The notes: generated by a model from the sequence alone, not told the origin. Shown: positions 7,962-17,660, numbered from the stretch's first letter. The stretch is 64,000 nucleotides of DNA from Chloroflexota bacterium (GCA_016208315.1 JACQYF010000018.1:1-64000), one strand, 5' to 3'. Numbers and translations: made by a program.

Positions 7962-9357
7962 ATATCGCGTTCGGGTCGCGCAAAAACCTAAACAGCGTCA
8001 GGATCATGATCTTGAAATCGAACCACAGTGACCAGTGCTCGATATAGTAAATGTCGTATTTGGTTCGTTCCCAGATGGACGAGTCGCCCCGCAAGCCGTT
8101 CACCTGCGCCCAGCCGGTGATCCCCGCTTTTTCGTAATGCCGCTCCATATAGCGCGGCACCTTCTGCCGGAATTCCTCAACGAACATCGGACGTTCGGGG
8201 CGCGGCCCTACTAGACTCATGTGCCCCAAAAAGACGTTGATAAAGTTCGGCAATTCGTCCAAAGAGTACTTGCGTAAGAACGCGCCGACGCGCGTGCGCC
8301 GCGGGTCGTCGCGCGTCGCCCACACCGGGCCGGTTTCCGCTTCGGCATCCGTGCGCATGGAGCGGAGTTTGAAGCACGGGAACGGCACGGCGTCCAAGCC
8401 CATCCGTTCTTGACAATAGATCGCCGGACCTTTCGAATCCAATCTGACCAACAGCGCCAGCAAGATGAGGAGCGGCGAAATGAAGATGAGGACGATCGCG
8501 CTGATGAGGAGGTCCACGATGCGTTTCAGCGTCAAGCGCCAGCCGCGCAACGCGACGTCGCGCATCGTCAGCAGCGGCAAACCGTTCAGGTCGCCGACGT
8601 TGACCTCGGCCGCCATGATCTGAAATACGTCGGGAAAAACTTTGATGCTGACCTTGCCGTCTTCGCAGTGGGAAATCACCGAAAGCAGGTCTTGGTGCGA
8701 CGCCTCCGGCAGCGCGACGATCACTTCGTCCACGCGATAGTCCTGGACCGCGCGGCCCAAATCGTAGACTTGGCCCAGCACCGGCAAACCTTGCACGATG
8801 TGCCCCGCGCAGTTATCGTCCAAAAAGCCCACGGGCCGATAGCCCAATTGCGGCGAACCGCGTATCTTGTCCAGGATGAGATTGCCCGCCTCGCCGGCCC
8901 CGACGATGAGGACTTTGGATTCACCCCAGCCGCGCCGGTATAAGGTGGAACGCAGTTGGTGATGGGCGATGCGTGCCACGGCGATCAACATGAACGCGAG
9001 CACCCAGAAATACGCGATCATGCTGCGCGGGTAATCGAGGTCCGTGCGATAGACGAACGAAGTCAGGGCCATACCGACGATCACGCTGATCGAAACGGCG
9101 GTAAACGCCGAGCCGAGTTCGTCGAGCTGCGAGGCGCCGCGCCGTAGATGGTACAGTTTGTAGAAGAAAAAGACCACGGCGATCGCGACGACGTTCAGCA
9201 GCATCATCCCCAGGTAATAGCGAAAGGGCGGAATCACCTGACGCGGCCCGGCGTCCAACCCACGCAGCAAGTGGGCGAGGTAAAACGCCGCGCCCGTCGT
9301 CGCCGCGTCGAGCGCGAGGAGCGAAAGACCGAAAACGATATTCGCGTGCCGCTTCAT
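7960..9357 (-). CDS. Polyprenyl-phosphate sugar-1-phosphate transferase (WcaJ/EpsL type)
   Basis: This 465-residue inner-membrane enzyme should transfer a sugar-1-phosphate from a nucleotide sugar to undecaprenyl phosphate, starting exopolysaccharide or O-unit assembly. Four N-terminal membrane helices (~1-125) precede a CoA-binding-like Rossmann domain (VLIVGAGEAGNLIL at ~150). A fifth helix then leads into the catalytic bacterial sugar-transferase domain: CFKLRSMRTDAE, YSLDELPNFINVF, LVGPRPERP and ITGWAQVNGLRGD. The gene starts 17 bases after the stop of the GT2 gene upstream and the two form an operon. Confidence 0.93.
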   Translation of the reverse strand: MKRHANIVFGLSLLALDAATTGAAFYLAHLLRGLDAGPRQVIPPFRYYLGMMLLNVVAIAVVFFFYKLYHLRRGASQLDELGSAFTAVSISVIVGMALTSFVYRTDLDYPRSMIAYFWVLAFMLIAVARIAHHQLRSTLYRRGWGESKVLIVGAGEAGNLILDKIRGSPQLGYRPVGFLDDNCAGHIVQGLPVLGQVYDLGRAVQDYRVDEVIVALPEASHQDLLSVISHCEDGKVSIKVFPDVFQIMAAEVNVGDLNGLPLLTMRDVALRGWRLTLKRIVDLLISAIVLIFISPLLILLALLVRLDSKGPAIYCQERMGLDAVPFPCFKLRSMRTDAEAETGPVWATRDDPRRTRVGAFLRKYSLDELPNFINVFLGHMSLVGPRPERPMFVEEFRQKVPRYMERHYEKAGITGWAQVNGLRGDSSIWERTKYDIYYIEHWSLWFDFKIMILTLFRFLRDPNAI

Positions 9358-9373
9358 CGCAAGCGCTCCGCGT

Positions 9374-10279
9374 TCACGGTCGAACCTCTTGCCAGTTGGG
9401 CGAAAGCGGCAGGGGGCGCCGCATTTCGTCCATCAAATTCTGTCCGCCCTTTGCGGCCAATCCGAGGAAAATGATCGCGCGCAGCGGCAAGGGGGTGGTC
9501 GCGGCGTAGTGTTTTTTGTAAAAGATATACGCCGCGCGCCAGAATTCGTATTGCGCCCGCGCCGAACCGGCGCTCGCGGCGCGCTTATAATGGAGCACTT
9601 GGACGGCGGGATTGTAGTAGACCTGCCACCCGCGCCGTTTGATGCGCAGCGCGAGATCGAGGTCTTCGCCGTACATGAAATACGCTTCGTCGAGCAGGCC
9701 GGCCTGGCACAGCGCCTCGGTCCGCAGCATCATGAACGCGCCGACGACAGAGTCCACTTGGGCCACCTGGTTTTCGTCGAGAAAAGTCATTTGGTAGCGC
9801 CCAAAGCGCGGGTGTTTGGGGAAAAGCCTGGTGAGGCCGAGGACGTGGTAAATGGAAATCTCGGGGTCGGGAAAACTGCGGCGGCACGCCAGATCGAGTT
9901 TGCCGTCCGCCATCACCAGCTTCGGGCCCACGATGCCGGCGTCGGGGTGTCGTTCGAAAAATGCAATCGTCTGCGCGAGCGCGTCCGGCGGCAAGACCGT
10001 ATCGGGATTGAGGAGCAGTGTGAAACGCGGCAGCGGTTGGAGCGCGAGGATCGCGCGCAGGCCGATGTTGTTGGCGTACGCGTAGCCGCCATTCGTCTCG
10101 CTGGCGATCAAGCCGACGTTGGGAAACTCGGCGCGGACCATCGCCGCGCTGCCGTCGGGTGAGCAATTGTCTACGACGAACGTCTTGAATGCGACGCCCT
10201 GGTTTTGCTGCAGCGAGTGGAGGCAATCACGCAGTTGGCCGCGCGTGTTGTAGCTGACGATGACAATACCGAGGTCCAT
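9374..10279 (-). CDS. Family 2 glycosyltransferase (rhamnosyltransferase-like)
   Basis: The 301-residue product has the GT-A fold: [17 protein letters not shown] at the N-terminus, [11 protein letters not shown], the metal-binding [14 protein letters not shown] near residue 90, and [20 protein letters not shown], the acceptor-side acidic motif of WbbL/RfbF-like enzymes. It probably adds a sugar to a lipid-linked intermediate, in line with the sugar transferase directly downstream. Longer upstream starts exist in frame, but ATG 10279 begins at the first conserved strand; no strong ribosome-binding site is seen. Confidence 0.9.
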   Translation of the reverse strand: MDLGIVIVSYNTRGQLRDCLHSLQQNQGVAFKTFVVDNCSPDGSAAMVRAEFPNVGLIASETNGGYAYANNIGLRAILALQPLPRFTLLLNPDTVLPPDALAQTIAFFERHPDAGIVGPKLVMADGKLDLACRRSFPDPEISIYHVLGLTRLFPKHPRFGRYQMTFLDENQVAQVDSVVGAFMMLRTEALCQAGLLDEAYFMYGEDLDLALRIKRRGWQVYYNPAVQVLHYKRAASAGSARAQYEFWRAAYIFYKKHYAATTPLPLRAIIFLGLAAKGGQNLMDEMRRPLPLSPNWQEVRP

Positions 10280-10368
10280 GGGCGCAAGGATTGTAGCACA
10301 ATCCGGCGATAGGGCAAAATTGGCGCGGCATGTGCGTCGCACGTGGCACGCCAGTACCATTGGCGGGA

Positions 10369-10397
10369 TTGCCAAGACGAACCTTTTCGATTAAACT
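10369..10397 (+). promoter_or_regulatory. Promoter for the secreted protein gene at 10444
   Basis: TTGCCA (10369-10374) and TAAACT (10392-10397) are spaced by 17 bases in the gap between divergent genes, leaving a leader of roughly 40 bases. Confidence 0.5.
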
Positions 10398-10443
10398 AGC
10401 GCAATCGGAGTAGCTGTTCGGCAAATGTCTCAAGGAGAAGAAG

Positions 10444-11418
10444 ATGCGTAACAGAATGTTCATCGTGCTCGGGGCGCTAACGGTCGGCGCGCTGTGCGTG
10501 ATCGTCGGGTGTATCGTAGTCTTGGTTTCGATGACGTCTCTCGGCCAGTTTTTCCTCCCGAACCAATTGGAGCAGGTCCAGGCGACGCTCGAAGCCGTCG
10601 CGACGACCGCGCCCCAAGTTGTCGCGACAACCGCGCCCCAAACCGGCGCGACCGCGGTCGCTACCAAAGCGCCTGGTCTGCCAACTTTATCCGCGCCGGG
10701 CGCGAACGCCGGCAACCCGTTTACCGATGCGCTGAGCAAAGCCAAAACGGCGACGAAATATCGCGTGCAATTCGCCTGGATCTTTGGCGGAATGCAAGAC
10801 GGCAAGTATTCGGAACAACCCTTTATGGATTTCTCCGGGGTCGTGGACGGCGCCAAATCGCAAATGTCGTCCAAGGGCGGAATCCTGGCGATGCTCGCGG
10901 GCGACGAAAAGGCGACGGTCGAGATCATCTCGGCGGACGGCAAGACGTATATGAAGGGCGTCAATATGTTCGGCCTAGCCGATCCCAAGCAGTGGTACAT
11001 CACCGACGACTCGTCTACCAGCGGCTTTGCCGACTTCGCCAAGCCGGATGAGTACAAAGATTGGTTAGGTGGCAGCAATGCCAGTGATTACAAAAAAGTC
11101 CGCACCGAAAACCTGGACGGCCAGTCGTGCGATGTCTATTTGTGGGACATGAAATCGTTGCAGAACGCGGCGATCATCGGAATATTGGGATCGGCGCAGG
11201 ACAAGAACGACTTTAGCGCGGTAGACAAAGGTGAGATGAATTTCTGGCTGTGCAAAGACGGCTTTGTTCACCAGTTTGTGCTGGATTATCAGGGGCACGA
11301 CGCCAAAGACGCGACGCAAAAAGCCGCGCTCAAGATGTCGTGGCACGCGTGGGATTTCAACAACGCGGCGATCTCGGTGACCGTGCCGAAAGACGCCAAG
11401 CCGATGCCGGGGAGGTGA
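10444..11418 (+). CDS. Membrane-anchored extracytoplasmic protein, LppX/LprG-like
   Basis: The 324-residue product has an N-terminal membrane segment (residues ~6-30), a Thr/Ala-rich linker with TTAPQVVATTAPQ repeats, and a ~220-residue extracytoplasmic domain. Its alternation of ISADGKTYMKG-like strands and polar turns resembles the LppX/LprAFG-type lipid-binding lipoproteins, but this assignment is tentative. Two Cys residues near the end of the membrane segment do not form a clear lipobox. AAGGAG lies five bases before the ATG and a promoter is visible upstream. Function unknown. Confidence 0.6.
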   Translation: MRNRMFIVLGALTVGALCVIVGCIVVLVSMTSLGQFFLPNQLEQVQATLEAVATTAPQVVATTAPQTGATAVATKAPGLPTLSAPGANAGNPFTDALSKAKTATKYRVQFAWIFGGMQDGKYSEQPFMDFSGVVDGAKSQMSSKGGILAMLAGDEKATVEIISADGKTYMKGVNMFGLADPKQWYITDDSSTSGFADFAKPDEYKDWLGGSNASDYKKVRTENLDGQSCDVYLWDMKSLQNAAIIGILGSAQDKNDFSAVDKGEMNFWLCKDGFVHQFVLDYQGHDAKDATQKAALKMSWHAWDFNNAAISVTVPKDAKPMPGR

Positions 11419-11420
11419 GG

Positions 11421-12764
11421 CTAGAACTCGGTCGCGCCCGTGAACTTGAACCCGTCCATCAGGAGCGCGGGGACACGCTGCGCGGCGCCGCTCCAATCGT
11501 TGCGAAAAAGCTTGGTTTCGCTGCCGATCGCGCGGACGTGGTTCAGGGCGTCGAGGTAACTGGTCGTAAAGCGAAAATTGCGTACCGGCCGCGTGAGTTC
11601 GCCGTTCTCGATCAGGAACGTGCCGTCGCGCGTCATGCCGGTGATGAGCACCTTGAGCGGATGCACGACGCGCGTGTACCAAAAGCGCGTCACCCACACC
11701 CCCCGCTCGACCGATTTGATCGCCTCGTGCTTAGACGCGCGGCCCGGCGCGAGAAACATGTGCCCCGGAATCGGGCCCATCGAGTTGGGCGCGGGCAGCG
11801 AGTGCCCCGTAGATAGTTTCCCCTCTTTTTGCGCGGTCGCCGTATCGTACACCACGCCGCGCGCGATCCCATTTTCGACGAACGTTATTTTTTGACGCGG
11901 CACGCCCTCAAAGTCGAACGGCAGCGGGATGGTATCGTTCGAATGTCCGTCGTCCCACAAGGTCACGCGCTCGTCCATCACTTTTTCGCCCAGCTTACCC
12001 TTGAGAAACGATCGCTCTTCTTGGACGGCGAGCGCGCTAAAGGAGAGAAAGCCGAGAAAGGTGAGCAGGTCGGTGACGGCATACTCTTCCAACAGCACGG
12101 TGTAATCGCCCGGATCGAGCGCGATGGGGTTGCGCGCTCTAAGGGCCTTGTTGATCGCTTCGTTGGCGACTTGCTCGCCATCAATCTGCTTGGCATCTTG
12201 GTGAGTCAGGGACGCATAGCCCGAACCGCCTTCGGCCATCATTACCGTGTTCAGGTCTGCCACCGTGCCCGGGTGATAGGCAAACACGCCCAGAGAATTT
12301 GCCACCGCGATTTCGAAACTCTCCGTGCTGAACGCGCCCGCCGCGACCACGCCCTTGTCCTTGGCCCTTTTGCACAGCGCGCTGACGACCTGCGCGCGCT
12401 GCTCGGGCGTGTAGCCCGCCGTGCGCTCGACGTACGCCTCGACTGGTTGAATCGGCTGCGGCTCGGGGAGTGATTTGAAATCGGGATTCTCGCGCTGTAG
12501 TTGCGCGATCGCGCGGGCCGTATCCACGGTGATCTTGAGCGCGTCCGGCGCGAGATTGTTGGACGATGCCACGCCGATCTTTTTGCCATAGACGACGCGG
12601 ACGCGGATCTCGGTATTCGTCTCGGCGACGTTTTGATGGATGTAGGAATTGGCAAAGCGCGTCAGCGCCTGATCCTTGCCGTAAAAGAGCACTTCGGTCT
12701 GATCGGCTTTGGAAAAGGATAGGACTTGATTTGTTATTTCGCGGATCTTGTCTGGTCCAAGCAT
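11421..12764 (-). CDS. pmbA: TldD/PmbA family protein, non-catalytic PmbA (TldE) partner
   Basis: In E. coli TldD and PmbA (TldE) form a heterodimeric metalloprotease that trims peptides such as microcin B17 precursors and CcdA. This 447-residue protein has the family fold (EVLFYGKDQALTRFANS at the N-terminus; NFRFTTSYLDALNHV at the C-terminus) but lacks the HExxxH zinc motif, so it is the PmbA-type subunit. It follows tldD by 24 bases. Two adjacent ATG codons occur; the second (12764) has the better spacing of six bases to GGAG. No substrate-peptide gene was recognised nearby. Confidence 0.85.
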   Translation of the reverse strand: MLGPDKIREITNQVLSFSKADQTEVLFYGKDQALTRFANSYIHQNVAETNTEIRVRVVYGKKIGVASSNNLAPDALKITVDTARAIAQLQRENPDFKSLPEPQPIQPVEAYVERTAGYTPEQRAQVVSALCKRAKDKGVVAAGAFSTESFEIAVANSLGVFAYHPGTVADLNTVMMAEGGSGYASLTHQDAKQIDGEQVANEAINKALRARNPIALDPGDYTVLLEEYAVTDLLTFLGFLSFSALAVQEERSFLKGKLGEKVMDERVTLWDDGHSNDTIPLPFDFEGVPRQKITFVENGIARGVVYDTATAQKEGKLSTGHSLPAPNSMGPIPGHMFLAPGRASKHEAIKSVERGVWVTRFWYTRVVHPLKVLITGMTRDGTFLIENGELTRPVRNFRFTTSYLDALNHVRAIGSETKLFRNDWSGAAQRVPALLMDGFKFTGATEF

Positions 12765-12788
12765 CATAGTCTCCTACGCGAAGTATGC

Positions 12789-14243
12789 CTACTTGATGAC
12801 TCCCACGCGGACGCCGCGAAACCGCGCGGGCGCCGCGCCGTGGCCGGTGTGCGCGATCTGGGGCGGCTGGCCCTTGCCGCAGTTGGGCGTGCCCCAGACG
12901 ACCCAGGACTTCTCGTTGCCAATCGCGTCGCACGAACCCCAGAACTGCGGCGTCAGGCCGGTATAGGTCGCGTTCTTGAGCATCCGCGCCTTCTTGCCAC
13001 CTTTGATTTCCCACGCCATTTCCGTGCCGAATTGGAAATTGAGTCGCTTGTCGTCAATGCTCCAGGAACGATTCGTCTCCAACCAAATCCCGTCGTCCGT
13101 GTCCGCGATCAGGTCGTTGACATCCCACGTGCCCGGCAGCAAATTGATATTGGTCATGCGAATGATCGGAACCCGACTCCAGCCGTCGGCGCGCATGGCA
13201 CCATTCGACGCGCCGAGTTTCAACTGCTGCGCGGTTTCGCGGCTGGTCAGATAGCCGACGAACATTCCATTCTTGACGATGTCGGTTTTCTGCGCGCCCA
13301 CACCTTCGTCGTCGAAGCCGAATGTGCCCAACCCATACGGCGTCGTCGCGTCCGCCGTAATATTGACAACGTCGGAACCGTAGCGGAAATGGCCGAGTTT
13401 GTCGGGAGTCAGGAATGAAGTGCCCGCAAACGCGGCCTCCGAACCCAAGACCCGGTCGAGTTCGATGGGGTGGCCGCACGATTCGTGAACTTGGAGCGCG
13501 AGTTGGGAACTGTCGAGGATGATCGTCGCCGCGTCGTAGCTGGGGCACTGATCGGCGGTCAGCAGCGCCACCGCTTCCTCGCCCACGCGCGCGGCATTCT
13601 CCGCGAGCTTTTGGTCGAGGATGAATTCGTAACCGCGCGTTTGTTGGTGCCGCGAGCCGGCGTTGGGGTAAGAACGAATCTGGACTTCGCCCGATTCGAG
13701 ATGGGTCGCCAGGGCCGAAATGCCGCAGCCGCTCTCGACGATCTCCTGGTCAACATACGTGTCTTCGGTCGAGGCAAAGATCTTGTTCTCGCGCACAAAC
13801 GCCATATCGCCGCGGGCGACCTTGACGCCTTTGGCGCGCCGCATCTCGGCATCGGCCTTGAGCAGCAGGTTGATCTTGTCGTTCATCGAGACGGTGAACG
13901 GGTCGGTCCGAATCGGCGTATGGTACGAGGCCTTGACCGTCACGGGGGGGCCCAGATGCACGTCTCGGGTCTTGGCGAGGGTACTCGCTTTGGCAATCGT
14001 CACCGCCTGCGCCACCACGCGGTCCACTTCCCGCGCGTCCACCTGCGAACTGGAAGCAAAGCCCCAGGCCCCGTTCGTGAGGACACGGACGCCAAAGCCG
14101 CGCGTCTCATCCTGCTCCAGCGCTTCTACCTTGCCGTTCTTGACGGCGATCCGCTGGGTGAGCCGGGTCACAATTCGAATATCTGCATATGCTGCGCCGC
14201 GCTGTTGAGCCAGGTTCAGCGCCCGTGCCGTGAGGTCTTTCAT
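12789..14243 (-). CDS. tldD: TldD metalloprotease
   Basis: This is the catalytic subunit of the TldD-PmbA protease. It shows the zinc motif HESCGH at about residue 254, followed by PIELDRVLG and the typical C-terminal GSCDAIGNEK. The N-terminal RGAAYADIRIVTR and GKVEALEQDETRGFGVRVL are standard. Length is 484 residues, as expected. A TTG codon directly precedes ATG 14243; the ATG is preferred because AAGGGGG lies about six bases upstream. Its start abuts the hairpin repeat at 14257. It is first in a two-gene operon with pmbA. Confidence 0.93.
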   Translation of the reverse strand: MKDLTARALNLAQQRGAAYADIRIVTRLTQRIAVKNGKVEALEQDETRGFGVRVLTNGAWGFASSSQVDAREVDRVVAQAVTIAKASTLAKTRDVHLGPPVTVKASYHTPIRTDPFTVSMNDKINLLLKADAEMRRAKGVKVARGDMAFVRENKIFASTEDTYVDQEIVESGCGISALATHLESGEVQIRSYPNAGSRHQQTRGYEFILDQKLAENAARVGEEAVALLTADQCPSYDAATIILDSSQLALQVHESCGHPIELDRVLGSEAAFAGTSFLTPDKLGHFRYGSDVVNITADATTPYGLGTFGFDDEGVGAQKTDIVKNGMFVGYLTSRETAQQLKLGASNGAMRADGWSRVPIIRMTNINLLPGTWDVNDLIADTDDGIWLETNRSWSIDDKRLNFQFGTEMAWEIKGGKKARMLKNATYTGLTPQFWGSCDAIGNEKSWVVWGTPNCGKGQPPQIAHTGHGAAPARFRGVRVGVIK

Positions 14244-14256
14244 CAATGCCCCCTTG

Positions 14257-14352
14257 TCAGTGAACAGTGAACAGTGAACAGTAAACAGTATTCAGTATTC
14301 AGTATTCACTGTTCACTGTTTACTGTTTACTGTTCACTGCTTACTGATTACT
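14257..14352. repeat. Inverted array of CAGTGAA words
   Basis: Direct CAGTGAACAGTGAACAG words drift into CAGTATTCAGTATTC and are mirrored by CACTGTTCACTGTTTACTG words, giving a long hairpin between tldD and the thioesterase gene. It is the best-formed of four CAGTGAA arrays in the window. Confidence 0.95.
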
Positions 14353-14743
14353 AGAGCTTCTTCTGCAATCTCTCGCTAAACCGCGCCTCGTCTACCACAA
14401 AGCGCGTGACCGTGCCGTCGCCGATCTTTTCGCGATCATCCCACGCTTCCACTTGGAATACAACTTTCCGGCCATCCACGTCGGTGACCGTCGCGCGCGC
14501 GTGGGCGTGCATACCGACGGGCGTCGCGGCGAGGTGCTTGACGCAAATTTCCACGCCCACCGAAGTTTGTCCCGGTCCCAAATACTTGTGCAGCGCGGCG
14601 ACGGTCGCATTCTCCATCAGCGCGATGAGCGCGGGCGTGCCGTACGCCGCGACCAAGCCGCTGCCAAAGTATGCCGCAGTGCGAGTATCCGAAACCGTTT
14701 CGTCTGCCTCGCCGACGATTCCTGGTCTAATATCTTGGATCAT
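14351..14743 (-). CDS. Hotdog-fold thioesterase of the fluoroacetyl-CoA thioesterase (FlK) type
   Basis: The 130-residue product matches the FlK-like family: the segment YGTPALIALMENATVAA carries Thr and Glu residues that align with the catalytic Thr/Glu of FlK, VKHLAATPVGM carries the His, and DGRKVVFQVEAWD and IGDGTVTR follow. Most homologues are not fluoroacetyl-specific and probably hydrolyse small acyl-CoAs. The stop codon lies at the edge of the CAGTGAA repeat, with tldD downstream across that hairpin. A minus-strand terminator at 14761 separates it from the genes upstream. Confidence 0.88.
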   Translation of the reverse strand: MIQDIRPGIVGEADETVSDTRTAAYFGSGLVAAYGTPALIALMENATVAALHKYLGPGQTSVGVEICVKHLAATPVGMHAHARATVTDVDGRKVVFQVEAWDDREKIGDGTVTRFVVDEARFSERLQKKL

Positions 14744-14760
14744 TGCTGCCTCTCAACAAC

Positions 14761-14799
14761 AAAAAGCGGCTCGGCGACTGCAATCAGCCGCCCAGCCGC
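14761..14799 (-). terminator. Intrinsic terminator for the PIN-domain unit
   Basis: Read on the minus strand, a GC-rich stem (GCGGCT and two further paired blocks, two mismatches, short loop) is followed by TTTTT. It would end transcripts coming from the two-gene PIN unit. The 170 bases between it and the small gene hold nothing I recognise. Confidence 0.7.
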
Positions 14800-14970
14800 C
14801 TCGGTAAATTCCTAATCGGTCCTAGCCATTCAAACGCTTGCCTTTGGCGTTTCGGGTGTCAATATCGTCACGCTTCAACTTCACGTTCTGACATGTCTCA
14901 CTTTCGCGTCCGCCCAGAGTTTCCGCTGCTCTGCGTTGAGCTGCATCCAAGTTCCTTTCGGTTGGAACGT

Positions 14971-15168
14971 CTACTCGGTCAGGCGAGCCGGTTCTTTCTG
15001 TTGGACAGATGCGAAGAAACCTACGCGATCCTCAAATGACGCGAATTCCAGTTGATGATGGTGCAACAAACGGATGTAATGAATCTCTTGCATCATCTGA
15101 TCACCGGGAAACTCTGCGCGTACTTCCTCCCACAGTTGCTGCTTTTCAGTTTCGGTCAGTTCTCTCAC
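14971..15168 (-). CDS. Small charged protein paired with a PIN-domain gene, possible antitoxin
   Basis: The 65-residue product is helical and charged (ELTETEKQQLWEEVRAEF, IHYIRLLHHHQLEF) with no domain I can name. It starts at GTG 15168, and its ribosome-binding site (GGAG) overlaps the stop codon of the PIN gene 12 bases upstream, so the two are translated together. The order toxin-then-small protein is unusual for VapBC, where the antitoxin normally comes first, but the tight coupling suggests an antitoxin or accessory role. This is inference from context. Confidence 0.6.
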   Translation of the reverse strand: MRELTETEKQQLWEEVRAEFPGDQMMQEIHYIRLLHHHQLEFASFEDRVGFFASVQQKEPARLTE

Positions 15169-15180
15169 ACCGATCGTCTC

Positions 15181-15636
15181 CTATAGCTCCGGCGGCGCTA
15201 CAATTTCGATGGGTTTATATCCTTTGAGCGCATTGACCAAATTTACCTCTCGCCGGGTATTCACTTTGACCAGATGCGTATAGTTCCAACTGACAAAGTA
15301 ATCTACACCGTTCACCACGGCGATTGCTAGATGATTGGCATCTGATGAATACTTTTGCGGGAAGATGCCTCTCCTCAAGTACTCCTGGGCTAACACGTCT
15401 GCTTCTTCGTTGAACTCCAAGACTTGAAATCCTTGGATGAGCTCTTCCATCTTCAACCGTCTGGTGGCATCAGGCGTATCACGGATTTCCAGCAAGACGA
15501 CGCTGGAAACCATGACCTCAAGATCTGGTAGACGTTCATCCCAGAACCGCTGTGTAAGACGGCGACGATCAGGAGCACGCTCGTCCAGATAGGCGCTTGG
15601 TACCGTTGTGTCGAGGTACGCTCTGCCTCTTACCAT
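15181..15636 (-). CDS. PIN-domain protein, putative toxin ribonuclease
   Basis: The 151-residue product has the PIN nuclease pattern: N-terminal AYLDTTVPSAYLDE with the first Asp, a central SSVVLLEIRDT with the conserved Glu, and C-terminal SDANHLAIAVVNGVDYFVSW supplying the later acidic residues and the typical Asn/Trp. PIN toxins of VapC type cleave tRNA or rRNA. ATG 15636 follows a GTG codon that could also serve. It lies just upstream of a coupled 65-residue gene and downstream of ftsH on the same strand. Confidence 0.8.
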   Translation of the reverse strand: MVRGRAYLDTTVPSAYLDERAPDRRRLTQRFWDERLPDLEVMVSSVVLLEIRDTPDATRRLKMEELIQGFQVLEFNEEADVLAQEYLRRGIFPQKYSSDANHLAIAVVNGVDYFVSWNYTHLVKVNTRREVNLVNALKGYKPIEIVAPPEL

Positions 15637-15656
15637 CACAGAAACCTGAGACCATC

Positions 15657-17525
15657 TTATGCCGGCGTCGGGATGGGTGCCGGAACGGGCGTCGGCAGGG
15701 GCCGCGGCGTTTCGCCGAACATCGCTTCGAACTCGGGGCCTTCGATCGTCTCTTCGTGAACTAGGCGGTCGGCGACAGCGTCGAGCTTGACGCGGTACGT
15801 GGTTAAGAGATGTTTGGCCGTGGTGTACGCCGAGCCGATGATCTTTTTGACCTCGTTATCAATCTCTTCCGCGACTTCCTCACTGTAATTGCGCTGCTCG
15901 GAAATCTCGCGTCCCAAAAAGACCAATTCCTCGCGCGCCCCAAAAGTGCGCGGGCCGAGTTTTTCGCTCATGCCGTATCGCGTGACCATGGCGCGCGCCA
16001 AGTCCGTCGCGCGCTCCAGGTCGTTCGACGCGCCCGTGGTGATGTCGTTGAACACAATGTCCTCGGCAGCGCGTCCGCCCAGCACGCCCGCGAGATCGTC
16101 CATGAATTTCGACCGGCGCTGCAGGTAGCGATCGTCTTCCGGCAGGTGCATCGTGTAACCGAGCGCCATACCGCGCGAGATGATCGATACCTTGAACACC
16201 GGATCGCAGTTCGGCAGCATCCGCATGACGAGCGCGTGTCCCGCCTCGTGATAGGCGATGATGCGTTTCTCTTCGTCGTTAATCAGGCGGCTCTTGCGCT
16301 CGGGGCCGGCGATCACTTTTTCGATGGATTGCTGCAGGTCCACCATGCCGACGGCTTTCTTGTTCCGCCGCGCGGCGAGGATCGCCGCTTCGTTCACCAG
16401 GTTCTCGATATCCGCGCCGGAGAAACCGGGCGTTTGTTTGGCGACCGCGCCCATATCCACGTCGTCGCCCACGGGCTTGCCTTTCAGGTGGACGCCGAGA
16501 ATCTGCTTGCGGCCATTCATATCCGGGCGGTCCAAAATCACGCGCCGGTCGAAGCGGCCGGGGCGCAAAAGCGCCGGATCGAGAATATCGGGGCGGTTGG
16601 TCGCCGCGACGATGATGACGTTCGTATCGGTATCGAACCCGTCCATCTCGACCAGAATTTGGTTGAGAGTCTGCTCGCGCTCGTCGTGCGAGCCGCCGAG
16701 GCCCGCGCCGCGGTGACGGCCCACCGCGTCAATTTCGTCCACAAAGACGATGCACGGCGAATTGCGCTTGGCCGTGTCGAATAGATCGCGGACGCGGGAC
16801 GCGCCCACGCCGACGAACATTTCGACGAACTCCGAGCCGCTGATCGAAAAGAACGGCACGTTCGCTTCGCCGGCGACCGCGCGCGCCATCAGCGTCTTGC
16901 CGGTGCCGGGCGGGCCTACGAGCAGCACGCCCTTGGGAATCCGCGCGCCGAGGGCGGTGAACTTGTCCGGCTCTTTGAGGAATTCGACGACTTCTTGCAG
17001 TTCCTGCTTCGCTTCGTCCACGCCCGCCACGTCCGCAAACGTCACCGTCGGCTTGTCGCCGGAAAACATGCGCGCGCGCGACTTGCCGAAGGAAAGGGCC
17101 TGGTTGTTGCCGCTCTGGGCCTGGCGCATCAAGAAAAAGAAAAGCGCGCCGACAAAAATGAGCGGCAGGAATCCGCTCAGGATCGTGAGGATGTCTCCCC
17201 ACTGCGCGGGCTGCTCGTAAACAATATCTACGGCAGAAATCTTGTCGGGCGCAACGCCTAGATTCTTCAAAGTCTCTTCAACGCCTACGTCGCGATTCGA
17301 TTTTTGGGTAAGCGCCTGCTGCCCATCTTTGTACGTGACCGTTAACGTGGTGCCGGCGGACGAAATCTTTTTGACGTTGCCAAGTTGAACATCTTGGGCC
17401 GCCTTGCTGATCGGGATCGAGTTCGGTTGCCGCGGTTGCTGAAAGATATTGAAGAACAAGGCCGCAATCGCCACTAAGATCAGCAGGTATATAAACCCGT
17501 TGCGAAACCATTGATTCGAAGTCAT
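15657..17525 (-). CDS. ftsH: ATP-dependent zinc metalloprotease FtsH
   Basis: This membrane-bound AAA+ protease degrades membrane and regulatory proteins. Visible elements: two N-terminal membrane helices (~12-30 and ~105-130) around an extracytoplasmic domain, Walker A GPPGTGKT at ~205, Walker [18 protein letters not shown] with [19 protein letters not shown], and zinc motif HEAGH at ~427. The C-terminus is Pro-rich ([14 protein letters not shown]), likely flexible. ATG 17525 is preferred; a GTG at 17537 is an alternative. A TTTATC-17-TATAAT promoter is visible upstream. Confidence 0.97.
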   Translation of the reverse strand: MTSNQWFRNGFIYLLILVAIAALFFNIFQQPRQPNSIPISKAAQDVQLGNVKKISSAGTTLTVTYKDGQQALTQKSNRDVGVEETLKNLGVAPDKISAVDIVYEQPAQWGDILTILSGFLPLIFVGALFFFLMRQAQSGNNQALSFGKSRARMFSGDKPTVTFADVAGVDEAKQELQEVVEFLKEPDKFTALGARIPKGVLLVGPPGTGKTLMARAVAGEANVPFFSISGSEFVEMFVGVGASRVRDLFDTAKRNSPCIVFVDEIDAVGRHRGAGLGGSHDEREQTLNQILVEMDGFDTDTNVIIVAATNRPDILDPALLRPGRFDRRVILDRPDMNGRKQILGVHLKGKPVGDDVDMGAVAKQTPGFSGADIENLVNEAAILAARRNKKAVGMVDLQQSIEKVIAGPERKSRLINDEEKRIIAYHEAGHALVMRMLPNCDPVFKVSIISRGMALGYTMHLPEDDRYLQRRSKFMDDLAGVLGGRAAEDIVFNDITTGASNDLERATDLARAMVTRYGMSEKLGPRTFGAREELVFLGREISEQRNYSEEVAEEIDNEVKKIIGSAYTTAKHLLTTYRVKLDAVADRLVHEETIEGPEFEAMFGETPRPLPTPVPAPIPTPA

Positions 17526-17587
17526 TCCTTTTTTCACCTAGTTGTTTACCTTCTAGCCCAGCGCGTTGAGCCGCACTGACGGCTGAC

Positions 17588-17616
17588 ATTATAGCAGAAA
17601 TTGGGGAAAAGATAAA
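17588..17616 (-). promoter_or_regulatory. ftsH promoter
   Basis: On the minus strand TTTATC (17616-17611) and TATAAT (17593-17588) are spaced by 17 bases, about 60 bases before the ftsH start. It is divergent from the kinase gene promoter. Confidence 0.5.
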
Positions 17617-17654
17617 GTCATCTTCTCACCTTTTCCAACTTGCCGGATTCCTTG

Positions 17655-17660
17655 TATAAT
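17655..17660 (+). promoter_or_regulatory. -10 box of the kinase gene, apparently leaderless
   Basis: TATAAT ends seven bases before GTG 17668, so transcription should begin at or next to the start codon. No convincing -35 box is seen at the standard distance. Confidence 0.45.

Noticed and set aside
14257-14352. CRISPR array
   Set aside because: The repeats are seven-base words without spacers and with inverted copies; no cas gene is present. The same applies to the other word arrays.
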